Of a stretch of 64,000 nt of DNA, positions 1 through 10,300 are shown piece after piece. The stretch's first letter is position 1. Every line of letters starts with the position of its first letter. Both the position numbers and the translations under genes were made by a program. Source of the DNA: Gemmobacter sp. (GTDB taxonomy: Bacteria > Pseudomonadota > Alphaproteobacteria > Rhodobacterales > Rhodobacteraceae); contig NZ_JAUCBS010000006.1 of assembly GCF_034676705.1 (NCBI RefSeq), positions 1-64,000 of the forward strand, read 5' to 3'. Under the pieces are notes generated by a model. It was not told the DNA's origin and made no database searches. It saw nothing but the letters and a program-made list of their open reading frames with translations.

Positions 1-870
1 CAGGTCAAAAGCCGCGATGCCCTGCGCGCGGCCTTGCCGCAGGCCGATGTGCTGGTCACCTCGCATCTGTGGCAAGACGACATGCTGCCCACCGCCGGGC
101 GGCTGGTCTATGTGCAGTCGATCAGTTCCGGCACCGAACGCTTCGGGCTGGATGGGTTGCGCGACCGGGGGGTGCTGCTGGCCTCGGGCCAGGGCGTCAA
201 CCGCAATGCCGTGTCGGAACATGCCATCGGCCTGCTCTTGTCGCTGACCCGCCAGCTGGCCCTGTCGCGCGATGATCAGGCGGCGCGGCGCTGGCGGCGG
301 ATGCAGCCGGACCCGGCCCTGCGCCCCGAGGAACTGCCGGGCAAGACGATGCTGCTGGTCGGCCTTGGTGCCATCGGCGACCGTATCGCCATGCTGGCCC
401 GCGCCTTTGGCATGACCGTCATCGGCGTGCGCCGCGATCCCTCGCGCGGCAAGGGGCAGGCGGACGAGGTGCACAGCTTTCGTGACCTTGCCGCGCTGAT
501 CCCGCGTGCCGATGTGGTGCTGATGGTCTGCCCGCTGACCGACGATACCCGCAACCTGCTGTCGGCCGAGGCCATCGCCCGGCTGAAACCCGGCGCCCAT
601 GTCATCAACGTCGGCCGTGGTGCCTGCATCGACGAACCCGCGCTGGTCGCCGCGCTGCAACAGGGGCGCATCGCAGGGGCGGGGCTGGATGTGATGGTCG
701 AGGAACCGCTGCCCGCCACCTCGCCCTTGTGGGACATGCCCAACGTGATCCTGACCCCGCATGTCGCCGGCGATACGCGGATCTACGAAGGCAACGTGCT
801 GGCTGTCCTGATGCGCAACCTGGACCGGCTGTGGGCCGGGGATGCGGCGCTGGAAAACCGCATCGTCTGA
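1..870 (+). CDS. D-2-hydroxyacid dehydrogenase, 5' end outside window
   Basis: The frame is open from base 1, so the N-terminus lies upstream; 289 codons are visible. NAD-dependent D-isomer 2-hydroxyacid dehydrogenases reduce 2-oxoacids or oxidise D-2-hydroxyacids in the cytoplasm. The visible part carries the Rossmann nucleotide-binding motif GLGAIGDRIA, the RGACIDEPAL segment that usually holds the substrate-binding arginine, and a C-terminal TPHVAGDT segment with the usual catalytic histidine. The stop is 15 bases from the stop of the convergent M20 amidohydrolase gene. The exact substrate is not evident; glyoxylate/hydroxypyruvate reductase or phosphoglycerate-dehydrogenase-like activity are possibilities. 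Family assignment is firm, substrate unknown. Confidence 0.88.
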   Translation, partial: QVKSRDALRAALPQADVLVTSHLWQDDMLPTAGRLVYVQSISSGTERFGLDGLRDRGVLLASGQGVNRNAVSEHAIGLLLSLTRQLALSRDDQAARRWRRMQPDPALRPEELPGKTMLLVGLGAIGDRIAMLARAFGMTVIGVRRDPSRGKGQADEVHSFRDLAALIPRADVVLMVCPLTDDTRNLLSAEAIARLKPGAHVINVGRGACIDEPALVAALQQGRIAGAGLDVMVEEPLPATSPLWDMPNVILTPHVAGDTRIYEGNVLAVLMRNLDRLWAGDAALENRIV

Positions 871-885
871 CCTGCCGGCGGCGCC

Positions 886-2046
886 CTACCCCTGGGCGGC
901 GCCGCGCACCTGGACCAGCCGGGCGAACAGGCTTGCCCCCACCGGCAGGATGCTGTCGTCAAAGATGTAGCCCGGATTGTGCAGCGGCACCGTGCCGTTG
1001 TGGCCCAGGTTGAAGAACGCGCCCGGCACCACGTTCAGCAGATCGGCCATGTCCTCGGACCCCATGGTCAGGTCGGCATCGGGTGCGGCCAGATCGCCGA
1101 CCACCTCGCGCGCAACCTCGATCAGGTTGGCCACCCGGGTGGGGTCGTTCGACAGCACGCCGAACACGTTGCGGATATCGGCCGCAATCCCGACCTCGTG
1201 CGCATGGGCCAGCCCTGCGCAGATCCGGCGGATCCGGGCCTCGATCATGGCGCCATCGGCATCGTCCAGATAGCGGAAGGTGCCGCGCAGCACCGCATCG
1301 CCCGGGATCACGTTATAGGCGGACCCCGCGTGGAATTCCGTCACCGAGACCACGGCCGAATGGGTCGGGTCGGTGTTGCGGGCGACGATTTCCTGCAACT
1401 CCTTGACCAGCCCGGCCCCGATGGTGATGGGATCGCGCCCCATATGCGGATAGGCGCCATGCGCCCCCCGCCCCGTGATGCGGATGTCAAAGAACCCCGC
1501 CCCCGCCTGCGCAATGCCCGGGCGGATCGTCACGCGGGAATGCGGGTGATAGGGCGAATTGTGCAGGCCATACAACTCGTCACAGGGAAAGCGGTCGAAC
1601 AGCCCGTCGGCCAGCATGGCGCGGGCGCCGCCCAGGCCTTCCTCGGCCGGCTGAAAGATGAACACGGCCCGGCCGGCAAAATCGCGGCTTTCGGCCAGAT
1701 GGCGCGCGGCGCCCAGCAGGATCGTCGTATGCCCGTCATGCCCGCAGCCGTGGAACACGCCGGGAGTGCGCGAGGCGTAGGGCAGGTTCGTCAGTTCGTC
1801 CATCGGCAGGGCGTCCATATCGGCCCGCAGGCCGATGGCGCGGCCCGGGCGGGCACCCTCCAGCACGCCCACCACCCCGGTGCCACCCACCCCGCGGGTA
1901 ACCGTGACCCCCCAGCTTTCCAGCAGTTCCGCCACCCTGGCACTGGTGCGGTGTTCCTGAAAGCCGATTTCCGGGTGCATGTGGAAATCGCGGCGGATCG
2001 CGGTCAGTTCGTCGGCAAAGGCTTCGATCTGCGGCAGGGCGGGCAT
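886..2046 (-). CDS. M20 family amidohydrolase (hippurate/N-acyl-amino-acid hydrolase type)
   Basis: A 386-residue metallo-amidohydrolase of the M20D type, which removes acyl, carbamoyl or similar groups from N-substituted amino acids. Dinuclear-metal motifs are visible: FHGCGHDGHT near residue 95, the PAEEG glutamate pair that gives the catalytic base and a ligand, and a C-terminal LHNPGYIFDD histidine. GRGAHGAYPHMG is the dimerisation-domain histidine segment. It is the last gene of the minus-strand run starting with IclR and HyuAB, 9 bases after the DppF-type gene. That suggests it finishes hydrolysis of a ring-opened N-carbamoyl or N-acyl product, which is inference. Start is the ATG at 2046. 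Confidence 0.9.
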   Translation of the reverse strand: MPALPQIEAFADELTAIRRDFHMHPEIGFQEHRTSARVAELLESWGVTVTRGVGGTGVVGVLEGARPGRAIGLRADMDALPMDELTNLPYASRTPGVFHGCGHDGHTTILLGAARHLAESRDFAGRAVFIFQPAEEGLGGARAMLADGLFDRFPCDELYGLHNSPYHPHSRVTIRPGIAQAGAGFFDIRITGRGAHGAYPHMGRDPITIGAGLVKELQEIVARNTDPTHSAVVSVTEFHAGSAYNVIPGDAVLRGTFRYLDDADGAMIEARIRRICAGLAHAHEVGIAADIRNVFGVLSNDPTRVANLIEVAREVVGDLAAPDADLTMGSEDMADLLNVVPGAFFNLGHNGTVPLHNPGYIFDDSILPVGASLFARLVQVRGAAQG

Positions 2047-2055
2047 GGGGGATCC

Positions 2056-2847
2056 TCAGTCGAAGGCCACTTCGGGCATGGCGGCAATCAGGGTGCGGGC
2101 ATAATCGCTTTGCGGGGCGTCGAACACCGCCTGGGTGTCGCCCTGTTCCACGATCTTGCCGCGATAGATCAGCGCCGTCCGGTCACAGACATAGCGGATC
2201 ACGCCCAGATCATGGCTGATGAACAGGTAGGTCAGCCCCAGCCGCGTTTGCAGATCGCCCAGCAGGTTCAGCACCTGCGCCTGCACCGACACGTCCAGCG
2301 CGCTGGTGGGTTCATCCAGCAGCACCATTTCGGGCTTGCAGGCCAGCGCACGGGCGATGCAGATCCGCTGCCGCTGGCCGCCGGAAAATTCATGCGGGTA
2401 GCGGTGCAGGTGCTGGGGGCCAAGCCCCACCAGATCCAGCAGTTCCGCCGCCCGTTCGGTGCGGGCGCGCGACCCGAGGCCCAGGGTGGCGGCATGGATG
2501 ACCATGGGTTCGGTCACGATATCATGCACCGACATGCGCGGGTTCAGGCTGGCGAACGGATCCTGGAACACGATCTGGATCCGCGACCGCATGGCCCGCA
2601 GCGCGACCGGCGACAGCTTGGCGAAATCCTGCCCGTCAAACCGGATGCGGCCCGAGGTCGGTTCCTCCAGCCGCAGGATGCTGCGGGTGAGGGTGGTCTT
2701 GCCCGACCCGCTTTCGCCGACCAGACCGAAACTTTCGCCCTTGCGGATCGACAACGACACATCGGACAGCGCGGTCACCGGGGCAGAGCTGCCGAACATG
2801 CCCTTGCGGCCGGGATAGATCTTGGTGACGTTCTCGATCTCAAGCAT
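2056..2847 (-). CDS. Peptide-type ABC transporter ATPase (DppF/OppF class)
   Basis: 263-residue nucleotide-binding subunit that pairs with the DppD-like ATPase next door to power import. Walker A is GESGSGKTT, the signature is FSGGQRQRI and Walker B is VLLDEPTSALD, followed by the H-loop SHDLG. The ATG at 2847 is chosen because GGAG lies 7 bases upstream; an in-frame ATG at 2862 would add five residues. Its 5' end overlaps the end of the DppD-like gene by 8 bases. No long C-terminal cysteine extension is present, unlike the partner. The neighbouring HyuAB and amidohydrolase genes suggest the cargo is a cyclic or N-substituted amino-acid derivative rather than a general peptide. Confidence 0.92.
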   Translation of the reverse strand: MLEIENVTKIYPGRKGMFGSSAPVTALSDVSLSIRKGESFGLVGESGSGKTTLTRSILRLEEPTSGRIRFDGQDFAKLSPVALRAMRSRIQIVFQDPFASLNPRMSVHDIVTEPMVIHAATLGLGSRARTERAAELLDLVGLGPQHLHRYPHEFSGGQRQRICIARALACKPEMVLLDEPTSALDVSVQAQVLNLLGDLQTRLGLTYLFISHDLGVIRYVCDRTALIYRGKIVEQGDTQAVFDAPQSDYARTLIAAMPEVAFD

Positions 2848-3832
2848 CTGCCGTCTCCGCATGAATGCAGGCGACGCGGTGGTCGGCGCCGGTCAGGGGG
2901 GGCGTGGCGGCGCGGCAGCCTGCGGTCGCCAGCGCGCAGCGGGGGGCAAAGCGGCAGCCGGGCGGCGGGGTGATCAGGTTGGGCACGGCGCCGGCCAGCC
3001 CCTTCAACCCGCCGCGCGGCGTGTCGCGGGTAGGGATCGCCTGCATCAGCGCGCGGGTATAGGGATGGCGCGGGTGCATCAGCACCTGCCGCACCGGGCC
3101 GCTTTCCACGATATTGCCGGCATACATCACCGCCACATGGGTGCAGCTTTGCGCCACCACGCCCAGATTGTGGGTGATCATCACCACGCCCATGTCGAAT
3201 TCATCCACCATGCTGCGCATAAGCCGCAGGATCTGCGCCTGAACGCTGACATCCAGCGCGGTGGTCGGCTCGTCCGCGATCAGCAGGTCGGGCCGCCCGA
3301 TCAGCGCCATGGCGATCAGCACGCGCTGGCGCATGCCGCCGGAAAACTGGTGGGGATAATCCTCCATCCGGGCGGCGGCATTGGGGATGCCGACCTTTTC
3401 CAGCATCTCGACCGCCAGCCGTTCGGCCCCCTTGCGCCCGCCACCGGCCAGCACCGCCGGCTTGCGCCGCGCGGCGGCAAGGGCCACGTCCACCAGCTGG
3501 GTGCCGATGCGGAAGGCCGGATTCAGGTTGGTCGTCGGATCCTGAAAGATCATCCCGATCCGGGTGCCGCGCAGGGTGGCAACCTTTGCCTCGGACATGG
3601 CCAGCAGATCCTGCCCGTCAAACCGGATTTCGCCTTGCAGGTAGCGCCCGGGCGGGGTGGGCACCAGCCGCGAACAGGACAGCCCCGTCAGCGACTTGCC
3701 GCAGCCGGTTTCGCCCACCAGCCCCCAGACCTGCCGGCGTTCCACCGCCAGCTCGATCCCGTTCAGCACATGCGCCTCGCCGTCAAAGCTGCGCATCGCC
3801 AGATGCAGGTTGCGAATTTCCAGAAGTGCCAT
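2840..3832 (-). CDS. Peptide-type ABC transporter ATPase (DppD/OppD class)
   Basis: 330-residue ABC ATPase with Walker A GETGCGKSLTG, signature FSGGMRQRV and Walker B LLIADEPTTALD. The C-terminal extension contains PPGCRFAPRC plus two further cysteines, the pattern of the oligopeptide/dipeptide ATPase C-terminal domain, which can hold an iron-sulfur cluster in related proteins. Its ATG overlaps the stop of the permease gene (ATGA at 3832), indicating translational coupling. It works at the inner face of the membrane with the DppB, DppC and DppF-type subunits encoded around it. Confidence 0.93.
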   Translation of the reverse strand: MALLEIRNLHLAMRSFDGEAHVLNGIELAVERRQVWGLVGETGCGKSLTGLSCSRLVPTPPGRYLQGEIRFDGQDLLAMSEAKVATLRGTRIGMIFQDPTTNLNPAFRIGTQLVDVALAAARRKPAVLAGGGRKGAERLAVEMLEKVGIPNAAARMEDYPHQFSGGMRQRVLIAMALIGRPDLLIADEPTTALDVSVQAQILRLMRSMVDEFDMGVVMITHNLGVVAQSCTHVAVMYAGNIVESGPVRQVLMHPRHPYTRALMQAIPTRDTPRGGLKGLAGAVPNLITPPPGCRFAPRCALATAGCRAATPPLTGADHRVACIHAETADA

Positions 3833-4707
3833 CAGCGCCGTGCCCGCGGGTCAAGCACATCGCGCAACCCGTCGCCCAAAAGGTTGAAGCCAAAGATCGC
3901 CACGAACATCGCCAGACCGGGGAACACCGCAGTCCACCAGAAATCCGGCATGTAGCTGCGGCTGACCGACAGCAGCGTGCCCCATTCCGGCGTCGGCGGC
4001 CGCACCCCGATGCCGATGAAACCCAGCGACGCGACGGTCAGGATCGCAAAGCCCATGTCCAGCGACATCTTGACCACGATGGGCGACACGATGTTCGGCA
4101 GTACATGGCGGAACAGCACGCGGGCGGGGCTGGCCCCGATGGCCCGCGCGGCGGTCACATAGACCTCTTCCTTGCGGGCAATCACCTCGCCCCGCACCAG
4201 CCGGGCATAACCGGGCCACCAGGACAGCGCGATGGCGATGACCATGTTCATCAGCCCCGGCCCCAGCGCCGCCGCCACCGCCATGGCCAGGATCAGGCCC
4301 GGCACCGTCAGCTTGAGGTCGGCCAGGCGCATCAGCACCTCGTCCGCCCAGCCGCCAAAGAACCCGGCCAGCGCCCCGGCCAGCGTGCCCACCACCGTGC
4401 CCAGCAGCACCACGCCCAAGCCCGCCAGAACCGAAATGCGGGTGCCGGCCAGCACCAGGCTGAACACATCCTGCCCCAGTTCGTTGGTGCCGAACGGATG
4501 CGCCCAGGACGGCGGGACAAAGCGGTTGGCGGTATCCACCCCGCCCGCGACATGTTCGGGATAGGGCGCGATCCACGGCCCGATCACCGCCAGCACCAGC
4601 ACGGCCAGCACCAGCGCCGCCCCCAGCATCGACAGGCCCGACTGGCGAAAGCGGAACCAGCCCCGGCGAAAGGCATAGGCACGCGCGGATTCAGTGGTTG
4701 CGGTCAT
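3832..4707 (-). CDS. Peptide-type ABC transporter permease (DppC class)
   Basis: 291-residue inner-membrane permease. It starts with a short cytoplasmic N-terminus and a hydrophobic segment (SMLGAALVLAVLVLAVIG), followed by further membrane segments. The EAA loop that contacts the ATPase is visible around VTAARAIGASPARVLFRH. The start at 4707 overlaps the DppB stop as ATGA; a longer upstream reading frame has no family similarity and is rejected. It forms the translocation pore with the DppB-like protein. Confidence 0.92.
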   Translation of the reverse strand: MTATTESARAYAFRRGWFRFRQSGLSMLGAALVLAVLVLAVIGPWIAPYPEHVAGGVDTANRFVPPSWAHPFGTNELGQDVFSLVLAGTRISVLAGLGVVLLGTVVGTLAGALAGFFGGWADEVLMRLADLKLTVPGLILAMAVAAALGPGLMNMVIAIALSWWPGYARLVRGEVIARKEEVYVTAARAIGASPARVLFRHVLPNIVSPIVVKMSLDMGFAILTVASLGFIGIGVRPPTPEWGTLLSVSRSYMPDFWWTAVFPGLAMFVAIFGFNLLGDGLRDVLDPRARR

Positions 4708-5711
4708 GCGTAGCGCACCTTCGGGTTGATGACGCCGTAAAGGACATCGACGATCAGATTGACCAGCATGAACAACAGCCCGATCACCAGCGCGACGCCG
4801 ATCACCGGCATGAAGTCCTGCGACACGATGGCCTGCGTGGCATAAAGGCCCAGACCCGGCCAGTCGAACACGGTTTCCACCAGCACGGTCCCGCCCAGCA
4901 GCCAGCCGAAATACAGGCCGATCACGGTCAGGGTGGCCGATACCGCGTTCTTGGCGACGTATTTGAACACGATCAGCCGGGGCGACAGGCCAAGGGCACG
5001 GGCGGTCATCACGTAATCCTGCTGCAACACCTCGATGGTCGATGCGCGCATCATCCGCATGATGGTGGCCAAGGGCGACAGGCACATGGCGATGGCCGGC
5101 ATGGCCAGATGGCGGCAGGCGGTGGCAAACGCCTCCCAGTCGCCGGCGAACAGGGCATCCAGCGTCAGGAACCCGGTCACGGTTGGCGGCGGCTCCAGGA
5201 TGATGGGAAAGCGCCCGCCCAGCGGCAGCCAGAACAGCCACATGGCAAAGGTCAGCTGCAACAGCAGGCCCAGGAAGAATCGTGGCATGGAAATGGCGGC
5301 CAGCGCGCCAACCCGGCTGGCATAATCGGGCCAGCGGTTGCGCCAGACGGCGGCGGCCAGCCCGCAGGGAATGCCGATCACCACCGCCAGCGTCATGGCG
5401 GCGAACACCAGTTCCAGCGTGGCCGGCAGATAGGCGATCAGGTCATCCAGCACCGGCCGGCGGGAAAAGATCGACACACCCAGATCGCCTTGCAGCAATC
5501 CGGTCAGATAGCGCCAGTATTGCACCGTGACCGGCTGATCCAGCCCGAAATCCTTGGCATAGGCCGCGATCTCGGCCGCAGTGGCATTGGGTCCGGCCGC
5601 CAGACCGACCGGATCGCCCGGCAGCAGGCGGGCGATGATGAACATCATCACCGTCAGGCCGAACAGCACCGGCACCAGCAGGATCAGGCGGCGAAGCACG
5701 AAACGCAGCAT
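4704..5711 (-). CDS. Peptide-type ABC transporter permease (DppB class)
   Basis: 335-residue permease beginning MLRFVLRRLILLVPVLFG, the typical first transmembrane segment of DppB/OppB proteins. The motif LLPGDPVGL in the periplasmic loop and the EAA loop MTARALGLSPRLIVFKYV are family hallmarks. The ATG at 5711 is preferred over an upstream in-frame start because the extra residues are arginine/proline-rich and unlike the family. It lies 55 bases downstream of the binding-protein stop and is coupled to the DppC-like gene by a 4-base overlap. Confidence 0.92.
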   Translation of the reverse strand: MLRFVLRRLILLVPVLFGLTVMMFIIARLLPGDPVGLAAGPNATAAEIAAYAKDFGLDQPVTVQYWRYLTGLLQGDLGVSIFSRRPVLDDLIAYLPATLELVFAAMTLAVVIGIPCGLAAAVWRNRWPDYASRVGALAAISMPRFFLGLLLQLTFAMWLFWLPLGGRFPIILEPPPTVTGFLTLDALFAGDWEAFATACRHLAMPAIAMCLSPLATIMRMMRASTIEVLQQDYVMTARALGLSPRLIVFKYVAKNAVSATLTVIGLYFGWLLGGTVLVETVFDWPGLGLYATQAIVSQDFMPVIGVALVIGLLFMLVNLIVDVLYGVINPKVRYA

Positions 5712-5766
5712 GGCGCCTCCACGAGGGGTGGGGCCCCCGGCCGCGTGCCGGGGGCAGTCGTCGGGC

Positions 5767-7338
5767 TTAGACGGACAGGCCGTTGCACTCGATGGCGTTC
5801 GAGGCGACCGGGGCAAAGACAAAGCCCTTGACCGCATCGCGCATGCCCAGCTTGCGCCGTTCCAGCACGCCGAACAGGTCGGGCGCATCGGCCACGATCA
5901 GTTCCTGCATCTTGCCATAGATCTCGATCCGCTTGGCGGTGTCGATTTCCTTGCGGCCCGCCTCGATCAGGGCATCGACCTCGGGGTTGTGGTAGACCGC
6001 GTTCTGCCAGGCGCCGTTGCGCGACGAATGATAGGCGGCAAAGGCGATGTTGTCCGGGTCGCCGTAGTTCGCGGTCTGGTAGACCGGGAACAGGTCGGGG
6101 AAGGTTTCCGGCTTCTGGCAGGCCGCCACCATGTCGGGCCACAGCATCGGCTGGATTTCCAGTTCGATGTTCAGCGCCTTGAGGCTGTCCAGCATGATCA
6201 GCGCCCAGCGGCGCTGCTGTTCCAGCCCGTTGACATGGACCATCTTCAGCTTGATCCCGCCGTTCGGATGCTTGGATTTCGCCAGGTGTTCCTTGGCCTT
6301 TTCCAGGTTCAGCCGGTAAACCTCCAGCGCCGGGTTGTGGCCCAGGATGCCGTTGGGCAGCGGCCCGGTCATCAGGTCGGCATAGCCTGCGGCATCGGCG
6401 ATCGCCTGATAGTTGGTCGCATAGCTGATCGCCTTGCGCAGTTCCACATCGGCCAGCGGCCCATGTTCGGTGTTCATCTTGATCGAGAAGGTGCGGTATT
6501 CCGGTTCGATCACGCGGACGACGCCCTTGGCATCCTTCAGGCTGTCCATATCCTCGGAGGTCAGATCGACCGAGATATGCACTTCGCCGCGTTGCAGGGC
6601 CAGGCGCTGGCTGGCGGTTTCGCGGATGATCTGCCAGATCACGCCGGTCAGGTTGCCGGCGCCGGGCTGCCAGGCGGTCGCCGGGCGGGCCAGTTCATAC
6701 AGCGTGCCGGCCTGGGCGCGCTTCACCTCGAACGGGCCGGAACCGGCGGTATTGGCCAGAAGCCAGGCCTGACCGTCATCGGCGCCCAGGTTCGCCTCGA
6801 CCTGTTTCTTCGACACGATGAAGATCCACGGCAGCACGGCCAGGAAGGCGGCAAAGGGCGCGGCCAGATCGAACCTGACCGTGCCGGCATCCACCGCCGA
6901 AACCTTGCCAGGCTGGACGATGCCGCGGATCATCCAGCTGTTGCCCTTGGCCAGCCGCAGCGCGCGTTCGAACGAATAGACCACGTCGTCGGCCGTCACG
7001 GCATCGCCGTTGTGGAACTTGGCGGCCGGGTTCAGCTTGAAGGTCCAGCTCAGGCCATCGGCCGAGCTTTCCCAGCTTTGCGCCAGCGCCGGCACGGGTT
7101 CGGGCGGGTTGTTCGCCACGCGCACCAGCGGATCATAGACGTTGCGCATGAAGAAGCTGGCGGAATAGCCGGTGGCCACATGCGGGTCAAAGTTCGAAAT
7201 GTCCTGCCCGGCGGCAATGACAAGGATCTTGCGGCCCTGCGCAAAGGCGGCTTCGGGCAGCATCAGGGCCGCAAGGCCCGCGCCCGACAGGGCCAGAAGC
7301 CCCCGGCGCGAGATGCGGGACAGATCGGTCTGGGTCAT
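5767..7338 (-). CDS. ABC transporter substrate-binding protein, family 5 (DppA class)
   Basis: 523-residue exported binding protein for the Dpp-type importer encoded downstream. The N-terminus is a twin-arginine-type signal (SRISRRGLLALSGAG, ending near EAAFAQG). Mature-region landmarks of solute-binding family 5 include SFERALR, the WTFKLNPAAKFHNG segment and VELRKAISYATN. The start at 7338 has GGAG 8 bases upstream. The gene follows the fused HyuAB gene by 55 bases, so enzyme and importer are probably co-transcribed and the ligand is likely the HyuAB substrate or its precursor. Confidence 0.92.
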   Translation of the reverse strand: MTQTDLSRISRRGLLALSGAGLAALMLPEAAFAQGRKILVIAAGQDISNFDPHVATGYSASFFMRNVYDPLVRVANNPPEPVPALAQSWESSADGLSWTFKLNPAAKFHNGDAVTADDVVYSFERALRLAKGNSWMIRGIVQPGKVSAVDAGTVRFDLAAPFAAFLAVLPWIFIVSKKQVEANLGADDGQAWLLANTAGSGPFEVKRAQAGTLYELARPATAWQPGAGNLTGVIWQIIRETASQRLALQRGEVHISVDLTSEDMDSLKDAKGVVRVIEPEYRTFSIKMNTEHGPLADVELRKAISYATNYQAIADAAGYADLMTGPLPNGILGHNPALEVYRLNLEKAKEHLAKSKHPNGGIKLKMVHVNGLEQQRRWALIMLDSLKALNIELEIQPMLWPDMVAACQKPETFPDLFPVYQTANYGDPDNIAFAAYHSSRNGAWQNAVYHNPEVDALIEAGRKEIDTAKRIEIYGKMQELIVADAPDLFGVLERRKLGMRDAVKGFVFAPVASNAIECNGLSV

Positions 7339-7393
7339 GGGTCGTTCTCCGTGCTGGAAGGGGGCGGCCCTTGGCGGGCCGTCTTTGGGGATC

Positions 7394-10300
7394 TCAGGAC
7401 ACCGCTTCGGCGACGGGTGCCGGGGCGGGGGTGGCGCCGTAATGCTGCGCGGCATGTTCGGGGCTGATCAGCCCCAGCGCCACATCGCGCGCCACCGCCG
7501 CCGGGTCGCGTTCCGCCGGCAGGCCATAGCCCGCACCGCCCGCCAGAACCATTTCCACCCGCTGGTCTGGGCTGGTCAGTTCCACCAGCCGGCCCGTGCC
7601 GCAGTCGATCAGGACATTGCCATCGGCATCCAGCACCCGGCCGCGCGCGCCCATGCCCGGCTGGCCGCCGAACAGGCCCGGGATCGGGTTGTTGACGCCT
7701 TCGGGATAGACCGAGACCAGCATGGTCTGGCCATCGTCGTCGCGCTTGCGATAGGTCACCCGCTGGCCGAACCCGCCGCGATGGCGCCCCGGTCCGGCGC
7801 TGTCGGTCAGGTAGGTCTTTTCCTCGACCAGCACCGGCGCGCGGCTTTCCATAAGCTCGATCGAGGTGTTGGCGGCCGAGGTCGGCCACAGCAGCGCCGA
7901 ATGCCCGTCGCCGCCAGCAGACCCGCCCTGCCCGCCACCGCAGAACAGCATGTCCGAGTAGAACACCCCCCCGCTGTCCTGGCCATAGACGGTGCTGGCC
8001 ACGGCAAGCCCGGTGAACGCCTGGACCTGCGCCGGCGCGGCCCCCGCCAGCGCGGTGAAGATGTTCGGCGCCAGATACCAGCCCGTCCGGGTGCGGATGT
8101 TCACCGATGCCGGATAGACGCAGTTCAGGATCGACCCTTCGGGCGCCTTGACCGTGAACGGGCGGTAGCAGCCCGCGTTGCCGCGCACCGCAGGGGTGAG
8201 CATGCATTTCAGCGGATAGGTGGCATGGGCAGCCGTGTAGTTCATGGTCGAGTTCAGACCACCCTGCGCCAGCTGCGGCGGCGCGCCGTCAAAGTCGATC
8301 TCCATCGCGTCGTCGGTGACGGTGATCTTGACCGGATAGTCCAGCCGGGTGCCCAGCGGGTTGTTCGAGATGGTGGCGCGGTAGTCGCCATTCGGCAGCG
8401 CGCGGATCGCATCGCGCATCGCCTTTTCCGACAGGCCCTGCACCACCTCGGCCAGGGCGCCCAGATCGCGCATGCCATAATCGTCCATGAAGGCGGCCAG
8501 ACGGTCGGCGCCAATGGCATTGGCGGCCACGAACGACATGATGTCGCCCCAGACCTGTTCGCCGCCGCGCACGTTGGCATGGATCAGCGCCTTGAGCGAC
8601 TCGTTGACCTCGCCGGCGTGGCACAGCTTCATCGGCGGGATTTGCAGCCCTTCCTCGTAGATCTCGCGGGCCTTCAGCGAATCCTTGGTGCCGCCGATGT
8701 CGGACACATGGCCGACCGTGCCCATCAGCCCGACCAGACGGCCGTTGTGGAAAGCCGGGGTCACGATGGCGATGTCGAACAGGTGGCCGGCACACAGCCA
8801 GGGGTCGTTGGTGATCAGCACATCGCCCGGTTTCAGCGTGTCGGCCGGATACCGTTCCAGCAGCGCCTTGACCGCGCGGGGCAGCGTCAGGTTGAACACC
8901 GGCATGGCGCGCGGGGAGTGGGCCAGCGTTTCGCCCGTGGGGTCCAGCAGTTCGCAGGCAAAGTCCTGCGCCTCGGCGATCACCAGCGAAAAGGCGGTGC
9001 GGCAGACCGTCAGCCACATTTCCTCGACCACGTTGACCAGCCGCGACCACATGATTTCCAGCCCGATGGGATCACCCTGGATGCGGGCAACGGCGGCCGC
9101 GCGATCCATGGTTTCGGAAACCTTCACCTCGGCCGCCTGCGGGGCGGCCACGGTGATCACCAGGTTCAGCCCGCCGTCCACCAGAATGCTGTCACCCGGC
9201 GCGATGATGGTGGTCGCCTCGCGTTCCTCGACGATCGCGGGGCCGGGGATGGTATCGCCCGCCTCGAGCGCGTAGCGGTCATAAACCGGGGTGCTGACAT
9301 CATCGGCGCCATCGAACCAGGCCTGACGATGCCCCTTGATGCGCGACGACGGATCGGCCCCGCCTACCGCGCCCGACAGCGACAGCTTCGGCACCGGGCC
9401 GGCGACGCGGACGCGGAAGTTCACCGCCTCGATCCGGGCGCCCTCGAACGGCTGGGTATAGCGGGCGGCATAAACGCGGGTGAACCCTTCGCGGATCGCG
9501 GGCAGCGTCTCGGCGCCAATCGCGCCGGCCGGCAGCGGGACCGAGATTTCGTGCATCTGCCCGACCAGCCGCATGTCGGCGGTGCGAACGACGGTCATGT
9601 CGGCCGGCTTGACGCCTGCCTCGGCCAGATGGCGGCGACCCTCGGCCTCCAGCGCCTCCAGCAGGGTGTTGACGGCAGCCGTCTCCATCCCTTCGGCCAA
9701 TGCGATCCGCATCGACCGGGCCGCATCATGCGACAGCGGGGCGGCCAGGAACCCCAGCGCCGAAGCCGCACCGGATGCCGGCGGGATGATCACGGTTGTG
9801 ATGCCCATGGCACGGGCCACATCGGCGGCATGGGCCGGGCCTGCACCGCCAAAGCCGACCATGGCGTAATGGCGCGGGTCGTTGCCGCGTTCCACCAGAT
9901 GGACGCGGGCGGCGGCGGCCATGTTTTCCACCACCACCTTGTGGATCCCCAGCGCGGTTTCCGCCACGCCCAGGCCCAGCGGCGCCCCCAGCCGGCCAAT
10001 CGCCTCGCGCGCGGCGGGCAGGTCCAGCTTCATGCGGCCGCCCAGGAAAAAGCCGGGGTCGTAATAGCCCAGCACCAGGTTGGCGTCGGTCACCGTCGCC
10101 TCGTGCCCGCCCATGCCATAGCAGGCCGGGCCGGGATCCGACGACGCGCTTTCCGGCCCGACCTTCAGCAGCCCGACCGAGTCGATCTGCGCGACCGAAC
10201 CGCCACCGGCGCCGATCTCGATCATCTCGATCACCGGGGCCTTGATCGGCAGGCCGGAGCCCTTGGTAAAGCGATGGACGCGCGCGGCCTCCATCATGGG

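Noticed and set aside
979..2973. Long plus-strand open frame of 664 codons
   Set aside because: Lies opposite the M20 and DppF-type genes; low-complexity, no family features.
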